Positions 11,785 to 23,300 of a DNA stretch of 64,000 nucleotides are shown in pieces (within the stretch, counting starts at the first letter, position 1; each line of letters opens with the position of its first letter). The notes under the pieces were generated by a model. The model did not search any database. It saw only the letters and a program-made list of their open reading frames with translations, and was not told the DNA's origin. A program made the position numbers and the translations under genes. The stretch covers positions 62,001 to 126,000 of the forward strand of contig NBAY01000056.1 in the NCBI GenBank assembly GCA_002794775.1, given 5' to 3'. The stretch comes from Porodaedalea pini. Taxonomy: Eukaryota > Basidiomycota > Agaricomycetes > Hymenochaetales > Hymenochaetaceae.

Positions 11785-12024
11785 TCAAACATCTCGTTGG
11801 ATTCCCGGCCACCAGTAGTTGCGTGTGATCAACTCATGGGTCTTGTAGCGTCCTGGGTGTCCTGCGAGTGTGCTGTCGTGATGGTTTCGAATGATGTCTT
11901 CTCGGAGTTTATGGTCTTTCGGCACGTAGATCCTGCCCTTCCACATCAACAACCCTTCTTCTTCATCCCATTCTCGTTCCTCCGCTCTAACGCCTTCACA
12001 ACTGCTCTGTCCCTGTTGTTTCAT
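11785..12024 (-). pseudogene. Gypsy-1 integrase zinc-binding segment
   Basis: Carries the H...H part of the HHCC integrase zinc finger ([12 protein letters not shown]) and the YWWPG motif, then stops at a TGA just before the CDAC cysteines, which sit beyond the stop in the same frame. The frame differs from that of the RNase H segment upstream, so a single-base shift lies near 12022. Confidence 0.8.
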
Positions 12025-12809
12025 ACCCTTTTAATTCGTTTAACAAAGTCTGTATCCAGCGCTTCTAGCAGTGTTTCGTTTACAAATAGGTCCGGCTTGA
12101 GCAAAACGATGTCGATATTGTCGTTCTCCCCCCTCTCATGATCCGCTCGTCTCGAGAGGAGGTCAGCCTTAGTCATCAGGGCACCTGGTTTATGGAACAG
12201 TTTGAAGTCGTAGTCCGCTAACTCCTGTAGCCATCTCGCTTGTCGGTGGTTAATCTTCTGGGGTTTTCGGAAATACTGGAGGTTGAGGTGATCCGACCAG
12301 ATTTCGAAGGTTTGCGTTGCCCCTAGAAGATATTGTCGCCAGTCATCCAGTGCGCACATGATTGCGAACATCTCTTTGTCGTAGATTTCGTAGTTGCGCT
12401 CTGCTTGGCTAAGTGCTTGCGATCGGTATGCAATTGGATGCCACTTTCCGTCAATGAATTGGGACAGAATGGCGCCGTTAGCGAAATGCGACGAATCAGC
12501 CTCCACCCGAAATTGACCGTCATCAGTAGGCACTGTGAGTACGGGTTCTTCACAGAGCTTCTGTTTCAGACGTTCAAAGGCCTCCTGTTGCTCCACCTCC
12601 CACTTCCACTCTACATCTCCAGTCAACACTGTCAAGGGCTTCGCATAATGACTGAATGCTAGGATAAAGCGGCGGTAATAGTTGCAGAACCCAAGGAAAG
12701 ACTGTAGTTCTTTCTTGTTCTTAGGCACTGGCCAATCTTTTACACCTGCCACTTTGGCTGGATCCATGCGAATCTGTCCGTTGCCAAGGATATGCCCAAG
12801 ATAGTTCAC
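12021..12809 (-). pseudogene. Gypsy-1 RT thumb and RNase H segment
   Basis: Begins with the RT motif YLGHIL and the [12 protein letters not shown] helix of the thumb/connection, then RNase H (VEADSSHFANGAIL with its Asp, KEMFAIM with its Glu, WSDHLNL, and a late Asp). This frame is offset from the RT palm frame by one base: gypsy-1 reads GGCTTAAG near 12838 where gypsy-2 reads GGCTTTAAG, a one-base loss. Confidence 0.85.
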
Positions 12810-14617
12810 GGTCTCTTGAGCGAAGCTGCACTTTTCTGGCTTAAGAACAACTTGTTTGCTCGCAACACTTCCAGGACTTGTCGGACGAGTTTGTCATGAT
12901 GTTCACGAGTTTGTGCGAAGATCAGAATGTCATCCATGTAGACTATGACGTGTCCATCATTGATGAGTTCTCGGAAGATCTCGTTCATGAATCCTTGGAA
13001 GGTTGCCGGTGAGTTTGTGAGACCAAAAAACATGACCGTTGGTTCGAATAGACCGCGGTTTGTCCTGAAGGCGGCTTTATGCTCGTCACCCTCTCGAATC
13101 CGAATGTTATTGTAACCCCAACGTATGTCAAGCTTCGTGAAGAATTTCGCCTGTTTTGTTTTGTCAATGAGCTCTTGGATTAGAGGTAACGGGTATTTGT
13201 TCCTAACCGTCATCTCGTTGAGCCGGCAATAATCCTGTACGGGGCGAAGCTTGCCATCCTTCTTTTTTATGAAGAAGAAGGGGGATGCCATCTCAGATTG
13301 AGAGTTACAAATACAGCCAGTTCTCAAGTTTTCAGTGAGGAATTCGTCCAGTGCCACCTGTTCGGATGGACTGAGCGGGTAGATTTTACAGTCAGAGAGC
13401 TTTGAACCCGGCTTGAGTTCAATAGCATGATCCCAAGGGCGTCTCTCTGGTAACTGATCAAATTCCTGTTCACTGAAGACGTCCGCGAACTCTTTGACAT
13501 AGTTCGGGACTTCCTCGAGCACCTGTTGTCTGACCTTCAGCGCTTTTCTCGGATCGGACTTAATGTACCTGTCCCAATCGAAGAGGAAGAGCTGATCGCC
13601 ATCTTCAAGTTCCACCAAATCAAGGTTTTCGTCAGGGTCTGCATCAATGTCCTCTAGACTACGGATATAGCCGCATACATCAGGGCATCGATCGAATTCG
13701 ATCGTTGATTTTTGCCAGTCGATGTTGGGATTGTGCAGCTTTAACCATTCATGTCCGATGAACACATCTGTTTTCCCTAGATCTGTGACTGCGAAGTGGA
13801 TGCGCTCTGAATGATCCTTAATTGTCATGCGCATTTCCACAAACTCTGTGATCGAGCCGTCCTTGTTGAGCGTGCCGTCAGCATTATAGACTCGGATTGG
13901 GATGGGTGTCTTTTTTGTCCTGATCTGATGCTTTTCGACGAAGGATCGGTTGATACACGAGCCAGTGCAGCCACTGTCCAGTAGGGCGTCTACCTTGAAC
14001 TGGTTACCGGTGTCGGTCGTTTGAAGGAGAATCGGTACCATGAGTTGTTGCCCCCGAGACCCTCTTACAAACCGTTTCGGACCCCTCAGGTCCCTAACAG
14101 CTGCCACGGCATCTGATTCTTCTAGCGCAATGATTTGACGCACCGTCTCTTCATTCGCTTCAGCATGCCTTTGCTGTTTCATCCACACTCGGAGAGTTGT
14201 TAAAGCACTTTCGAGTTTATCCTCTTTGAGACGCTGTACCACCCATGGGGCAGTAAAGGGGACAGGGCGATCTCTCCGGGACTTCCTCTCAGCTTGTTTC
14301 GACGAGTTTTCATTTTTCACGGATTTCGGTTCAGTTCCGGCCAAGGAAGAAATAGAATTAAAAGATTTGGAATAGGGTTTTACATGATTTTTTGACACAG
14401 GAGTAGAACAAGATGATGAGGCAGAAGTGTTGTTACATGTAGGCATATCTACACTACTAGCTACTGGTACAGGAACAGAAGGAATATTTTTGTGAGTGAC
14501 ATTGCTTTTTACATTTTTTTGTGTTTTATCTAAATTATCTACAGAGTCCATAGAGTTATCAAAAATGGCCGTTTGAAAAACCGAAACTGAACCTATCCCA
14601 GTCAGTGCCGTGTTCAC
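12806..14617 (-). pseudogene. Gypsy-1 protease and reverse transcriptase palm
   Basis: About 603 codons. A Ser/Asn-rich N-terminal part is followed by an aspartic protease with the DSG motif (LLDSGCTGS) and the flap-like region. RT motifs run in order: [39 protein letters not shown] and the catalytic box VYMDDILIF. The catalytic aspartates are intact. Gag ends at 14614 and this frame opens beside it in a different phase, so gag-pol expression would need frameshifting or re-initiation. The frame is lost at the one-base deletion near 12838. Confidence 0.88.
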
Positions 14618-15699
14618 TGCTGGGGCTCCGCAAAATCCAACTCCTGCTCAAAGAGCGCCTCCTCTTCTTCCTCCGCAAAGTCTGACTCCTTGAGCGTCGC
14701 GGTCTTGTCTGCCCAGACTTTTCTCTCTCGGGGTTCCATCCCCATCAACACAGCCCTTATCACCTTCTTTTGCATTGGGCAATTCCTCTGTAGATGCCCA
14801 GATTCTTTGCAGTAGTAGCAGAGTCCTGCTTTCCTCAGCTCTTCGAGTGAGACGTCCATCGGCTTCCCCATGCCTCCATATGTGACTCCAGTGGCATCGC
14901 GCCTTTCGGGGATTCTAGGTGCGAATGTCTGGGCAGGTTTTGGTGGGGGTGCCTGAGGTCTGGACGGGGCAGCACGCATTTGTTCAATGGCTTTCATCTG
15001 ACGTCTAGCGTTGTCAAATCGAATGGCTTTTTCTTGCCAGCCTTTGTACGTGGTTGGGACCGTGTCACTCATTTCGATCCGGTATACGATCTCTCTATCC
15101 AAGGCTTTCGTCAGTTTGTGGATGAGGGTGTCGTCATTTTTGGCGTCATCGCTGTATCCTGCCGCACGGCGATAGATATCGAACTGCTGGAAGAATTGGT
15201 CGGCTGTGATGTCCCGGGTGTGTTTCCAGCTGTCCAATTTCTGCATGGCGTTCATGCGTTTGTTCGGATCTCCGAACACTTTCTCCAGTTGTTCGTTGAA
15301 CTTCTGGCGACTGACGAGTGAAAAGATCAGATAGCCGTCCATTTTGATGCTTTCCAGGAAGTTCTGTGCCCAGAGTGCGGCCGAGCCTTCCGTCATGAAC
15401 GATAACACGAAAAGGAAGTAGTCCTTGTCGTTCATGAAGTCCTCTGCGTTAGCTTCAACATAAAGGGTGATGGCACGTTCAAACTTCTTATAGTCTTGCC
15501 CGTTGAATGCCTCGGGTTTGGCGATGTGTCTTCCTCCACTGCGGCTTGTTGGTGGAGGGACAGGTGCTGCTGCGGCTGCTGGCGTGGGGGTTGCTAGTAA
15601 TCCCAGGCCATGTAGCGCGTTGATGATCTCCTGCATCATGTCGTTTGAGATCGTCGGAGCTCCGGCCGCTGGCGCGGCTGGAGCTTGGGGTTCCGCCAT
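14614..15699 (-). CDS. gag: Gypsy-1 Gag
   Basis: 361 aa, complete. An Ala/Pro-rich start leads into the retrotransposon gag helical domain (residues about 65-230, with ALWAQNF and [12 protein letters not shown]). A single CCHC zinc knuckle follows, [14 protein letters not shown], that would bind element RNA, and the C-terminus is acidic. The ATG at 15699 is followed by no stop. Gypsy-2 Gag has the same length and is nearly identical, which shows both come from one recent family. Confidence 0.9.
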   Translation of the reverse strand: MAEPQAPAAPAAGAPTISNDMMQEIINALHGLGLLATPTPAAAAAPVPPPTSRSGGRHIAKPEAFNGQDYKKFERAITLYVEANAEDFMNDKDYFLFVLSFMTEGSAALWAQNFLESIKMDGYLIFSLVSRQKFNEQLEKVFGDPNKRMNAMQKLDSWKHTRDITADQFFQQFDIYRRAAGYSDDAKNDDTLIHKLTKALDREIVYRIEMSDTVPTTYKGWQEKAIRFDNARRQMKAIEQMRAAPSRPQAPPPKPAQTFAPRIPERRDATGVTYGGMGKPMDVSLEELRKAGLCYYCKESGHLQRNCPMQKKVIRAVLMGMEPRERKVWADKTATLKESDFAEEEEEALFEQELDFAEPQQ

Positions 15700-16554
15700 G
15701 ATAGGCGATGGTGTTGGTGATGGGTGGGGTGGTTGGTGGGCTCCTAGCTCGTCATCTAGGCGTACTAGGTCGTCGTCGGTCAGTGGTGGTAGTTGTGCGA
15801 GGACAGCGTCGGCAGTGTCTTCTGGTGGTGTATTCCACCGCTGTGCCGCTGATCCAGACGGTCGAGCGTACGGGTGTGGAGCCAGCTCAAATCAGAAACA
15901 ACACTGCCAGCCGACAGGTGGTGCGGACGCCTGCGGATCTGATTGAGCGCTGTAACAAAATTCCGGATGTGGTGGTCAACTTTCACTTGCTGATCAAACC
16001 CGGATCTTCCTCTGTGAAGACTCCAACGGGCGCCAAGGGACCTTTCCGAAGATCACCCCCAAGGCCTGGTAGCTACTCTCGAGTGGGTCGGACTCAATGT
16101 TACCCCCTCTCAAACGAGCGCTGGTTGATCGAATAGAAAGAGGACGGCGGGTTATGAAACGAGTGAGTTTAATAATGAAGGTAAAGAATTAACAACGTAT
16201 CGGCCTGATCGATGCACGTGAGATCGATCTGAGAACAGGTGTGGGTCGAAGCGATCGTAGTCGGGGTCGCAGTCCAAGTCGTCGGACGCGTCGGATAAGA
16301 ATGTTGGTCTAGAGTTCGGGGTTACGGACAGGTAGTGGACGGTTTTGAGATTGTTGGACAAGATGGGGGTTGAGAGTGATGATGATAGATAGTAGGAAGA
16401 GTTCAATGGTGAGAGTGATTTGCGGGGTACAGGTAAAGGTGTAGATGGTAGCGCGGTAGAGAGATTGTTGTCGGTAGGAGATGCGAATGTTCAGAGCCAG
16501 CTTGGCGTCAGTGACTGAGAATGCGCAAGGCGGTAGTGGTAAGTTTCGACCTTG
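15700..16554 (-). other. Gypsy-1 5' leader
   Basis: About 850 bases between the 5' LTR and gag. No TGG-starting primer site is seen next to the LTR; on the minus strand the LTR end is followed by CAAGGTCGAAACTTACC. The leader holds small minus-strand frames (68 codons at 15780-15986, 84 codons at 16152-16406) that gypsy-2 also keeps; they may be upstream ORFs. The longer plus-strand frames here are antisense shadows. Confidence 0.6.
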
Positions 16555-17002
16555 TGTCAGCGACGGACTACGGGTACGCAAGGGGTAGCCGGGTCGCGCG
16601 GAACTCAGTCAGAGGAGGAGGGGAAGAGAGAGAGAATGGTGAGCCAGGGGAACTGACACAGCGCAGAGGTAAGGGGACAGCTTCTGGACGTAGCCAGGTA
16701 GAATTGACCAGGTCGAAACTAAGGGATAAGTACAGGAGGACTACCTACTTATATACCCTGCAGCGGCTGCGCACGGACCAGGGAATTAGCTACTACATAA
16801 AGATAGATGAAAGAATGTCGTGGAACTTCGTAGAACAATAGCGTCATAGTATCAGTCAGCGAATAATGACAGTGTGAGAAAGGGGCGTAATGGATATGAG
16901 TGAGTCGAAATAGGTGTGATTAGTAATGAGTGGATAAGATATGATAAGATAAGATAAGGGAAAATGATAAGAGAATAAAATAATTAAAAAGCATCCATGA
17001 CA
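16555..17002 (-). repeat. Gypsy-1 5' LTR
   Basis: 448 bp, near-identical to the left LTR. It drives leftward transcription; the minus-strand TATATAAG box lies near 16750, after the GATAA cluster (about 16930-16970). Confidence 0.93.
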
Positions 17003-17711
17003 GGTGGACTGGCACAGGGTCACATGGATGGACGAATCATCAGTTGAACTTGGAAAGGACTCATCCTCCCCCCTGGTTTGGCGTCGCCCACATGAGGAGT
17101 ACGATGACAAGTGCCTGGCACCCACATTCAAGTCAGGAAGGTCCAGTGTCATGATTTGGGGGTGTATCGCGTATAATAAGAAGGGCCCACTCGTATTTAT
17201 GCCAAAGGACGCACACAAAGGCAAAGATTATGTTGATTTGATACTGGCAGGACCTCTCTGGGACTTTTACATGGAGTTATATGACGAGAGGGGGGTTGCA
17301 AAGGTCATGGAAGATGGGGCACCAGTTCACAGATGCAATCTGGCAAAAAGATTCAGGGAGAACAACTCTCTGGAGATATTTCCACACCCAGCTCAGTCAC
17401 CAGACATGAATCCTATTGAACATGTTTGGTATCTGATAAAAATCGCCATCAACAAGAGGGAGAGGAGGCCAAGGGATGTGGAGGAACTGAAGGAGGCGCT
17501 TTTGGAGGAGTGGGAAAAGATTGACATAAAAATAATTAACAAGCTTATTGATAGCATGCCTAACCGTGTCCAGCAGTTGAAGGAGGCCAAGGGAGGATCT
17601 ACTAGGTATTAGATTGGCAATTTATGCATTTGTGGTGGAGTAATAGAATTTACAAAACTCGACAATTTTGTGATCTGCGTCGGGTGCAAAAACTTTTGTC
17701 ATGTGACTGTA

Positions 17712-18180
17712 CATCAGAATTAATATGAAATACCCGAGTCAAGTCTGGGAAAAAATATACCGGCTAAAGCAAGACATGTCACGTTCGCCTCTTGCTTGAG
17801 ATTAAGTATGCTTTGTGATGCATCAACGGCGGTCATGGTATTCCAGGTGCTGTGCTTAGCTACCTATACGAATCATCAGACAGAGCATGTTACTGTAAGT
17901 AGGAAATTTGCACACCTTCTGAGGTCCTGATGGATATACATATGTACATGAGTGACAAAATGTGCATATCTTGTGGACTGAAATGAGAAAATGAAGACAT
18001 GGTCTCAGAGATGGCCAGAGGTCCAGACAATCAACTACAGCAGTTAGATTCTAAGTCTCAGACTTACAGGATAGACTCCAACCACAATAATGTTAGAGCC
18101 CGTTCAGCTGCATTTTTTTTTCGTGTGCAACTGTGGATTTGTTATACTCGTACAAATTGCAGTAGAGGGCATGGGAAGTG
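17712..18180. other. Unit A / unit B border region
   Basis: After the Tc1-like element the flank is AT-rich with no convincing gene. A 60-codon frame at 17999-18181 has no recognisable content. The unit B homology begins shortly after, near 18200. Confidence 0.4.
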
Positions 18181-18690
18181 ACCAGATGGGTGCCGCGCGC
18201 AGCTTCTTTGCCATTCCCCGTCCTTCCTGAGCCTTATGGAGTCCCTCGACGTTCCCTCTGTGGGACAACCATTGTGAAAGTAAGTTACACGTTGCTCGCA
18301 TGTTCGACAAAGACACAAATAGAAGTCGAAGGGCTCATGTAACGCGTCATCGTTGATGGCCCTCGCACAGAGCGGACAACGCGGTATCAGAACTGCAGTC
18401 TGACTGCCAGCACCACGCCTCCGTGTCCGCTCGCCAACACCGGGCGACACCGATCGCTTCGATCCCAGGAGCAAAAAAGTGGTAGCCTGAAGGCATCAGA
18501 TCTGTGCGATAACGATAAGGCTCAAGAAGACGATGAGGTGGAATCGCGTGCAAAAAAAAAGGAGTCACCGCGCGCACGAGGGAGACGTGTTCCTCGCGTC
18601 TCTACTGCAGTGAGCCGCATCTCTTTGATGATATTGGTACAAAGGACATAAAATACAAAACATGAGTTTCTTCGAGAAGGTGCCAAGTGA
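18142..18690 (-). CDS. Small zinc-finger-like protein, unit B copy
   Basis: The minus strand reads an ATG-led exon from about 18690 and, after a probable acceptor (CGCACAG near 18510), a segment ending at 18142. The latter carries CPLC, then CLCRTC, then HNGCP: Cys pairs spaced like a treble-clef or RING-type zinc site, with a Phe/Tyr-rich centre. I do not recognise the family. The unit A copy has lost these cysteines. The upstream exon join is inferred, and the first exon has not been confirmed in frame. Confidence 0.35.
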
Positions 18691-20113
18691 CTCACTCATG
18701 CGCTGTCGTCTGGAACATTGTTCTCCTTTTGCAGAGCAACCTGGCCAGCTCCATCGTACTCTTCACAGTACCATCACAGTAGAGCCCAAAGCAAATAGAG
18801 CTCTCAGTATGCAAAGAGCAAAGTAGCAGATGACGGCGTCTACCGAACTTGAACTCGAAGACAAGATCACACATGACGATTCACGAAAAAAAAAGTCAAC
18901 CAGCGTGAAATCTTCCGAGTCCACCTCAAGAAAAAGGCGCGGCAGCCAGGAGGCCCAAGGCTGTGTGAAGACGAAAGAGGATCTGGAGAAGCTGCAGTAC
19001 GCAGCAGTCATCATATGACTCCCGAGGACATTGAACTAACTGAGAAGAAAGAAGCCAAAGAAACACGAATAGAAGAAACGAGCAGAGACTCGGAACCACT
19101 AACGAGGTAGTAAGGTTTTCGCGTGTTTCCCTCCGAGTTTGCTCAGGCTTGTCTGATCGAAATCCGTCCGGTCCGTTCACAGTGTACACGGGCTAGGTAC
19201 TCAAAAAACGCAGTCTTACCAACGGCGTCGAGCGAATGAAATGACCGGTGAAAATGACTCGGAGGTCTATATATATTATGTAAGCATACCTTTTCTGTCG
19301 CACCGTCGGTGCTCCTTTTCGTTAGCTTTTACTTCGACTACACACCGGTTTGTACACCCAGCAGACCTATAGAACTGGTTCTACATACCAAAGCTCGTGC
19401 GATCTAAGCTCACCCGGCACACGACAGTCCTACAGTGTCCGAGTCCAAGCCAGGCCTACCTGCCGCCTGAGGCCACCCACGCCTAGCAGCGTTAGAGACC
19501 GTGTCCCAAACCTTTCACCGCCGACTCTCCCTTCCGACTCCGATTTTTTTTCGTGGATACCGCTGCTGTCGAGCAAAAAGATCAAAGCAAAAAATGAAAG
19601 ACGAAAAACAATAACAATGAACGCCCCTGACGCCTGACACTGAAAGGCTCGAAACCTGCTTCAAGTTTATCCCTGCGGAGAACACGCATCCCCCCTGCAG
19701 GAGAGGTTCAAAGAACGCGGCATCTAGACTCGAGACCTACACGTTAAGTAAGTTGCACCTCTTGATATAGTGATATCGGCTTAGCCGCCCGCTATAACGT
19801 CGAAACACCGCCGGTTCGGAGTCGGTTGACCACTCGCTTTCCACCAACAATGCGTGAGAGCTCACTTGTCTGTGCTCACCGTGCTCACCGTCGTGATGAA
19901 CCCGGAGAGGCCAGCGTGTCCTGGGGTGAACCAGTTCCACACGGCAAAAGGCCGCACTGTGGACTACGTACTACACTTCTCGTGGTGCTCGATCACGCCC
20001 ACGGACTCGGGCCGCATCGACAATGTCGGGTGTGTCTTCATGGAGAGTACAAATTCCTGTGTGCGCGCTCACGAAAGTCGGACATTGGGTATTGACGATA
20101 TCGCTGGTAACGC
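18200..20113 (+). repeat. Unit B of the tandem duplication, left part
   Basis: Diverged direct copy of about 6.0-7.25 kb. It is cut at 20113/53731 by gypsy-3; homology to unit A resumes at 53765. ACGC before the left LTR and ACAT after the right LTR could be a 4-bp target duplicate altered by transitions at CpG. Confidence 0.75.
18830..19018 (+). CDS. Short basic ORF, unit B (hypothetical)
   Basis: 62 codons, rich in Lys, Ser, Glu and Asp, similar at its start and around RRGSQE to the unit A frame at 6549. The opposite strand is also open, so strand is uncertain. No domain is visible. Confidence 0.25.
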   Translation: MTASTELELEDKITHDDSRKKKSTSVKSSESTSRKRRGSQEAQGCVKTKEDLEKLQYAAVII

Positions 20114-20393
20114 TGTAGCGATTAACCATCGCCTACGCGCCGGCCGAGTCTTTCTCCCCTCACTTACACTTAGGGACTGGTATGGATGGCCTGATCCGCA
20201 ATCCGCACCGCGGATAGATTTTCTCACGGATACCGCAACCCGTGGATGAAATTCTCACGGATACCGCGGTTGTCGCGGATGGGCTTGCGCGTCGTGTTGT
20301 GTCACTCACTGCCTATGCTCATTTGTTCCTTTGTTCACTGTCCTCTCATTAATTCCTATCGGATCTATATACCTTATTAAAATATTATATCCT

Positions 20394-23300
20394 ATGTCTG
20401 AGATATCTCCCCCACTCACTTCTTCCACTCCTTTAACACGATTCATCTATCCCAGGGTTCCCATCAAACCTGGTCCTTCTACTCTCATGTTCCGTGTTCC
20501 CACTGTGCCACCATCACGTCAAGCTGCAACTTCTGTAACCAGCATAACGGATACACCAGCAGTACATACAGAACCAACAAAGAAGCGGAAAAACCAGAAT
20601 GTTTCGGTGTATGACTTGCCCGATGCCGAAGTTTGGTCTTTAAGCTCAGAAGAGATTCTTGGTATGTTTCTATTGTCGTTATTTCTCATTTATTTTATAT
20701 TGAATGATGGAGATGATTATGGCATTCCTACTGAGACTCATTCTATGCCATACATCCTGTTCTGTTCTTGTTGACTGTCCAACAGGAGGCCAAACCATCC
20801 AATTCACTTCATTACATTTCCTTAAGTTTTCTGAGAATCTATCTATTCAACTCATTAATGTATCTCTTTAGCCCCTTGTTTTGAAAGATGGAGGTCCCAT
20901 ACCTACAGCCACTACAACATCAGTGTGAAACACGTTGAAGGCAACAATACAAGGACAATTTATTTTGTCTTCACGTGCGCTTATGGCAATGTCGATCACC
21001 GCACTGTTGAAAGACCACGCATGAAGACTCGAGATGGTACATCCAACCTCAAGCATTCTGCAGACCTCTGCAACATCGCCAGAGAAGGATCCATGGCTTC
21101 TGGACCACCCACGAGTGCTGTGGCTTATTCACAAGCTGCACATCGCGCAATCATTGCACTCCGATGTGCTACAAGTAACCGACCCTTCAACTTTGTGACC
21201 GATAAGTACTATGGCCTAGAAGTTCAAATGCTCTGCCCAGGAACCCAAATCCCATCTCCTACTACGGTGTCTGAGGACATCAAGGAGATTTACAAAGGGT
21301 TGTCTATAAATGTCCGTGATTATTTTAAGGTGAATTTCTGCTTATCCACTATCCCGCCCTGTCTCTCGTTACGCCTTTGAACATGCCACCTTTCCTTTCC
21401 ATCAACATTCCAGCCTGCATTAATTAATCACAAAACAGAATCGTGGACGGAACATACACCTAGCTATAGATGGTTGGACAGCACCCATTGTTGCTTCATA
21501 TCTCGGAGTCGTCGTCATCTGGTCCGATGCTGGAATAATTCATCGAGCTATACTAGAGTTTCTACCGTGAGTTTGAACCTTCGCTCCTTTCTTCTTCTTC
21601 TTTTATTATATAGCTTAACTCTTCGGAGCTGCTGACCAGTAGCGATACAAAGCAGCCGCAGCACTCGCAGCAACAGCAGCACCAGTTGCAGCAGACAACT
21701 GCGAACCTCGACTTCTTGTCGTTCACAAGCCCATCTGATATCCTCGCACCTCACCCCAATCTCTTCGAGTCTGAACTCGACTCTTCCCTTGCAGGCTTCG
21801 ACCCTCTTCAGTTGCAGTTGTTCATCATCGAGCAGCCGGACGCGTTCAATTTCCTGCGTTCCGACACTCCCACTTGTGGCCCTCCCTCTACGATCACCAT
21901 CAGCTCAGAGTCTGCCTCAACGTATGACACCTTGTCCTCATACTCGGAGTCTTTCTATAATCAAGCCTCCTCGAATTATTCCTTCCCGTTCGACTTGGAT
22001 ATGGACTTCTCACTCGCGTCCATCAGCGCCCATAGCGATTATGGTGCCGCATCCGCCGCCCAGAACACTGCCTCCGGTCTGGCAGCCGACGCAGCGTCCG
22101 ATTACTCATATGAGGCATCAAGGCATTCGCCTGCAAGCAGCGGTTCGGGCAGCATCTCGCTTGAAGAATATAATCCACGCCCTCCCACGTCTGCCAATCA
22201 CAACGGCACCTCGGTCTACTCAAGTTACGATTCTCGTTCTGAGTACTACCCTACCGGCTCCAGCCATCCGTCATTGGCTTATGCATCTGTCATCTCACCG
22301 GCTGCAATATCTGCGCTCAGCCAGGCCCACGCGGGTCCAGCCGCCTCAGGCTCGCACACCCAGGCCCGTTGGCACAGGCCTTGCCATGTCGTTGCTTCCC
22401 CGAATCTCGCGAAACGGAAGCCGCTCTGTTCCTCGCCTTCATCTAGTGTCGCAGATGGCTCGCGTCGTTCGCATCATGAATCGTCGAGGGCACGCGCGAG
22501 AAGTATCAATGCAGTCAGTGCCCTCGACTGTCTGCCAGGGCGTCAACCTTAAAGCGCATCTGGCGGCGCATGATTCCCTTCGGCAGAAGCCTTTCACTTG
22601 TACTCACTCGGGATGCGGCCGCTCTTTCTCGCGCAAGCACGACTTGGGTCGCCACTTGGTATCGATTCATCGTGATGAGGGTAGCTCCGCGTCGTACAAT
22701 GGCGGAAGAGACAGCAGGAGCACCAGTGGTGAGCTACTCGTTGGAGTCGCGGGCATGAAGGAGGGCATTCTAAAGTGCGATGCATGTGGCAAGAGTGGCC
22801 CGAAGAAGTGCTTGTGCAAGCATGACGTCAAATAGCCAGTCTGTTACGATTACTGAGTTTACGAAGTATCGTCTTTTGTTGTGGGCAAAGTTAGGGAGCC
22901 CGATTTGGGTTTTTGTCAGCTTTTATAAGCTGATGGCATACCATATATGTTAATTTTGGACCCCTTTTCTGCTAAATTGAGCAGTGGCGATGAAGTCGTT
23001 CACTGCTTTTGTGGCTGTACAGTGCTCACTTTCTTCATTGGCATATTTAATTTTATTAAACCATCCAAATTGCAAGCTTGAAGCAAGTAAAAAAACTTCA
23101 GACAATTCTCTATCTGTCTATGTATTTTTTGTAAAATAAAGTGGCCTGGTTGAATTAAAAATCGGTCGAAAGCAAAGTTGACGACAGTGCCAACATGTGA
23201 TCTCCAACCTCAGCAGACTTGCGGTTGTCGACGAGTCTGTCTCACTGCAGCAAAGACACTCGCTTCGCTCCCTCATATGTTCCTCAGTGGGAGGTACACT

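Larger units (their letters stand above)
10020..17002 (-). mobile_element. Gypsy-1: chromodomain Ty3/gypsy retrotransposon
   Basis: Two 448-bp LTRs (10020-10467 and 16555-17002) begin TGTCAGCG and end CATGACA; they appear to differ at one base, a CpG transition near 10109/16638. The 5-bp duplicate GGTGG flanks it (10015-10019, 17003-17007). Genes read leftwards, so the right LTR is the 5' one. The purine tract GAAGGGGAGGGTCA (minus strand) abuts the left LTR. Inside are gag, protease, RT, RNase H, integrase and a C-terminal chromodomain, marking a chromovirus. Pol has at least two frameshifts and one in-frame TGA, so this copy is not autonomous. Confidence 0.95.
9572..17612 (+). pseudogene. 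Tc1-like transposase, split by gypsy-1
   Basis: The frame runs 9572-10019 and resumes at 17008-17612; the join gives exactly 351 codons with no stop or frameshift (350 aa). The N-terminal half carries two helix-turn-helix units (residues about 15-70 and 80-130). The catalytic triad is visible in the C-terminal half: Asp in WMDESS, Asp in MEDGAPVH, and Glu in SPDMNPIEHVW with 34 residues between the last two (DD34E). It would cut and paste the element at TA sites. It is broken only by the gypsy-1 insertion between the DNA-binding and catalytic parts. The frame also reads on into the LTR to 10306, which is not meaningful. Confidence 0.9.
9478..17709 (+). mobile_element. Tc1-like (DD34E) transposon, interrupted by gypsy-1
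   Basis: Perfect 24-bp terminal inverted repeats lie at 9478-9501 and 17686-17709, starting CAGTCACATGACAAAAG and flanked by TA at 9476-9477 and 17710-17711, the Tc1/mariner target. Removing the inserted 6,983-bp gypsy-1 element and one 5-bp duplicate leaves a 1,244-bp element, a usual Tc1 size. Perfect ends and an unbroken transposase frame suggest it was recently active before the gypsy insertion. Confidence 0.93.
6000..18200 (+). repeat. Unit A of a diverged tandem duplication
   Basis: Sequence from about 6.0 to 9.3 kb is matched, in the same order and orientation, by unit B (about 18.2-20.1 kb continuing at 53.73-55.5 kb). Shared landmarks include the block ending in ACGCGTCATCG (6095 and 18350), a short frame starting ATGACAGC/ATGACGGC (6549 and 18830), the stretch GGGGTGAACCAGTT (7146 and 19922), TTGCGGGTC near 7243 and 53776, and a promoter-like block with GTATAAAGTCTG (8476 and 54923). 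Identity by eye is perhaps 70-80% with indels, so the duplication is old. The unit is split by the Tc1-like element at 9478-17709; unit A flank resumes at 17712. Confidence 0.75.

Noticed and set aside
15503..16136. Plus-strand frames of 142-147 codons inside gypsy-1, also open in gypsy-2 (35998-36619)
   Set aside because: They are antisense to gag and its leader, and conservation follows from the recent common origin of the copies.
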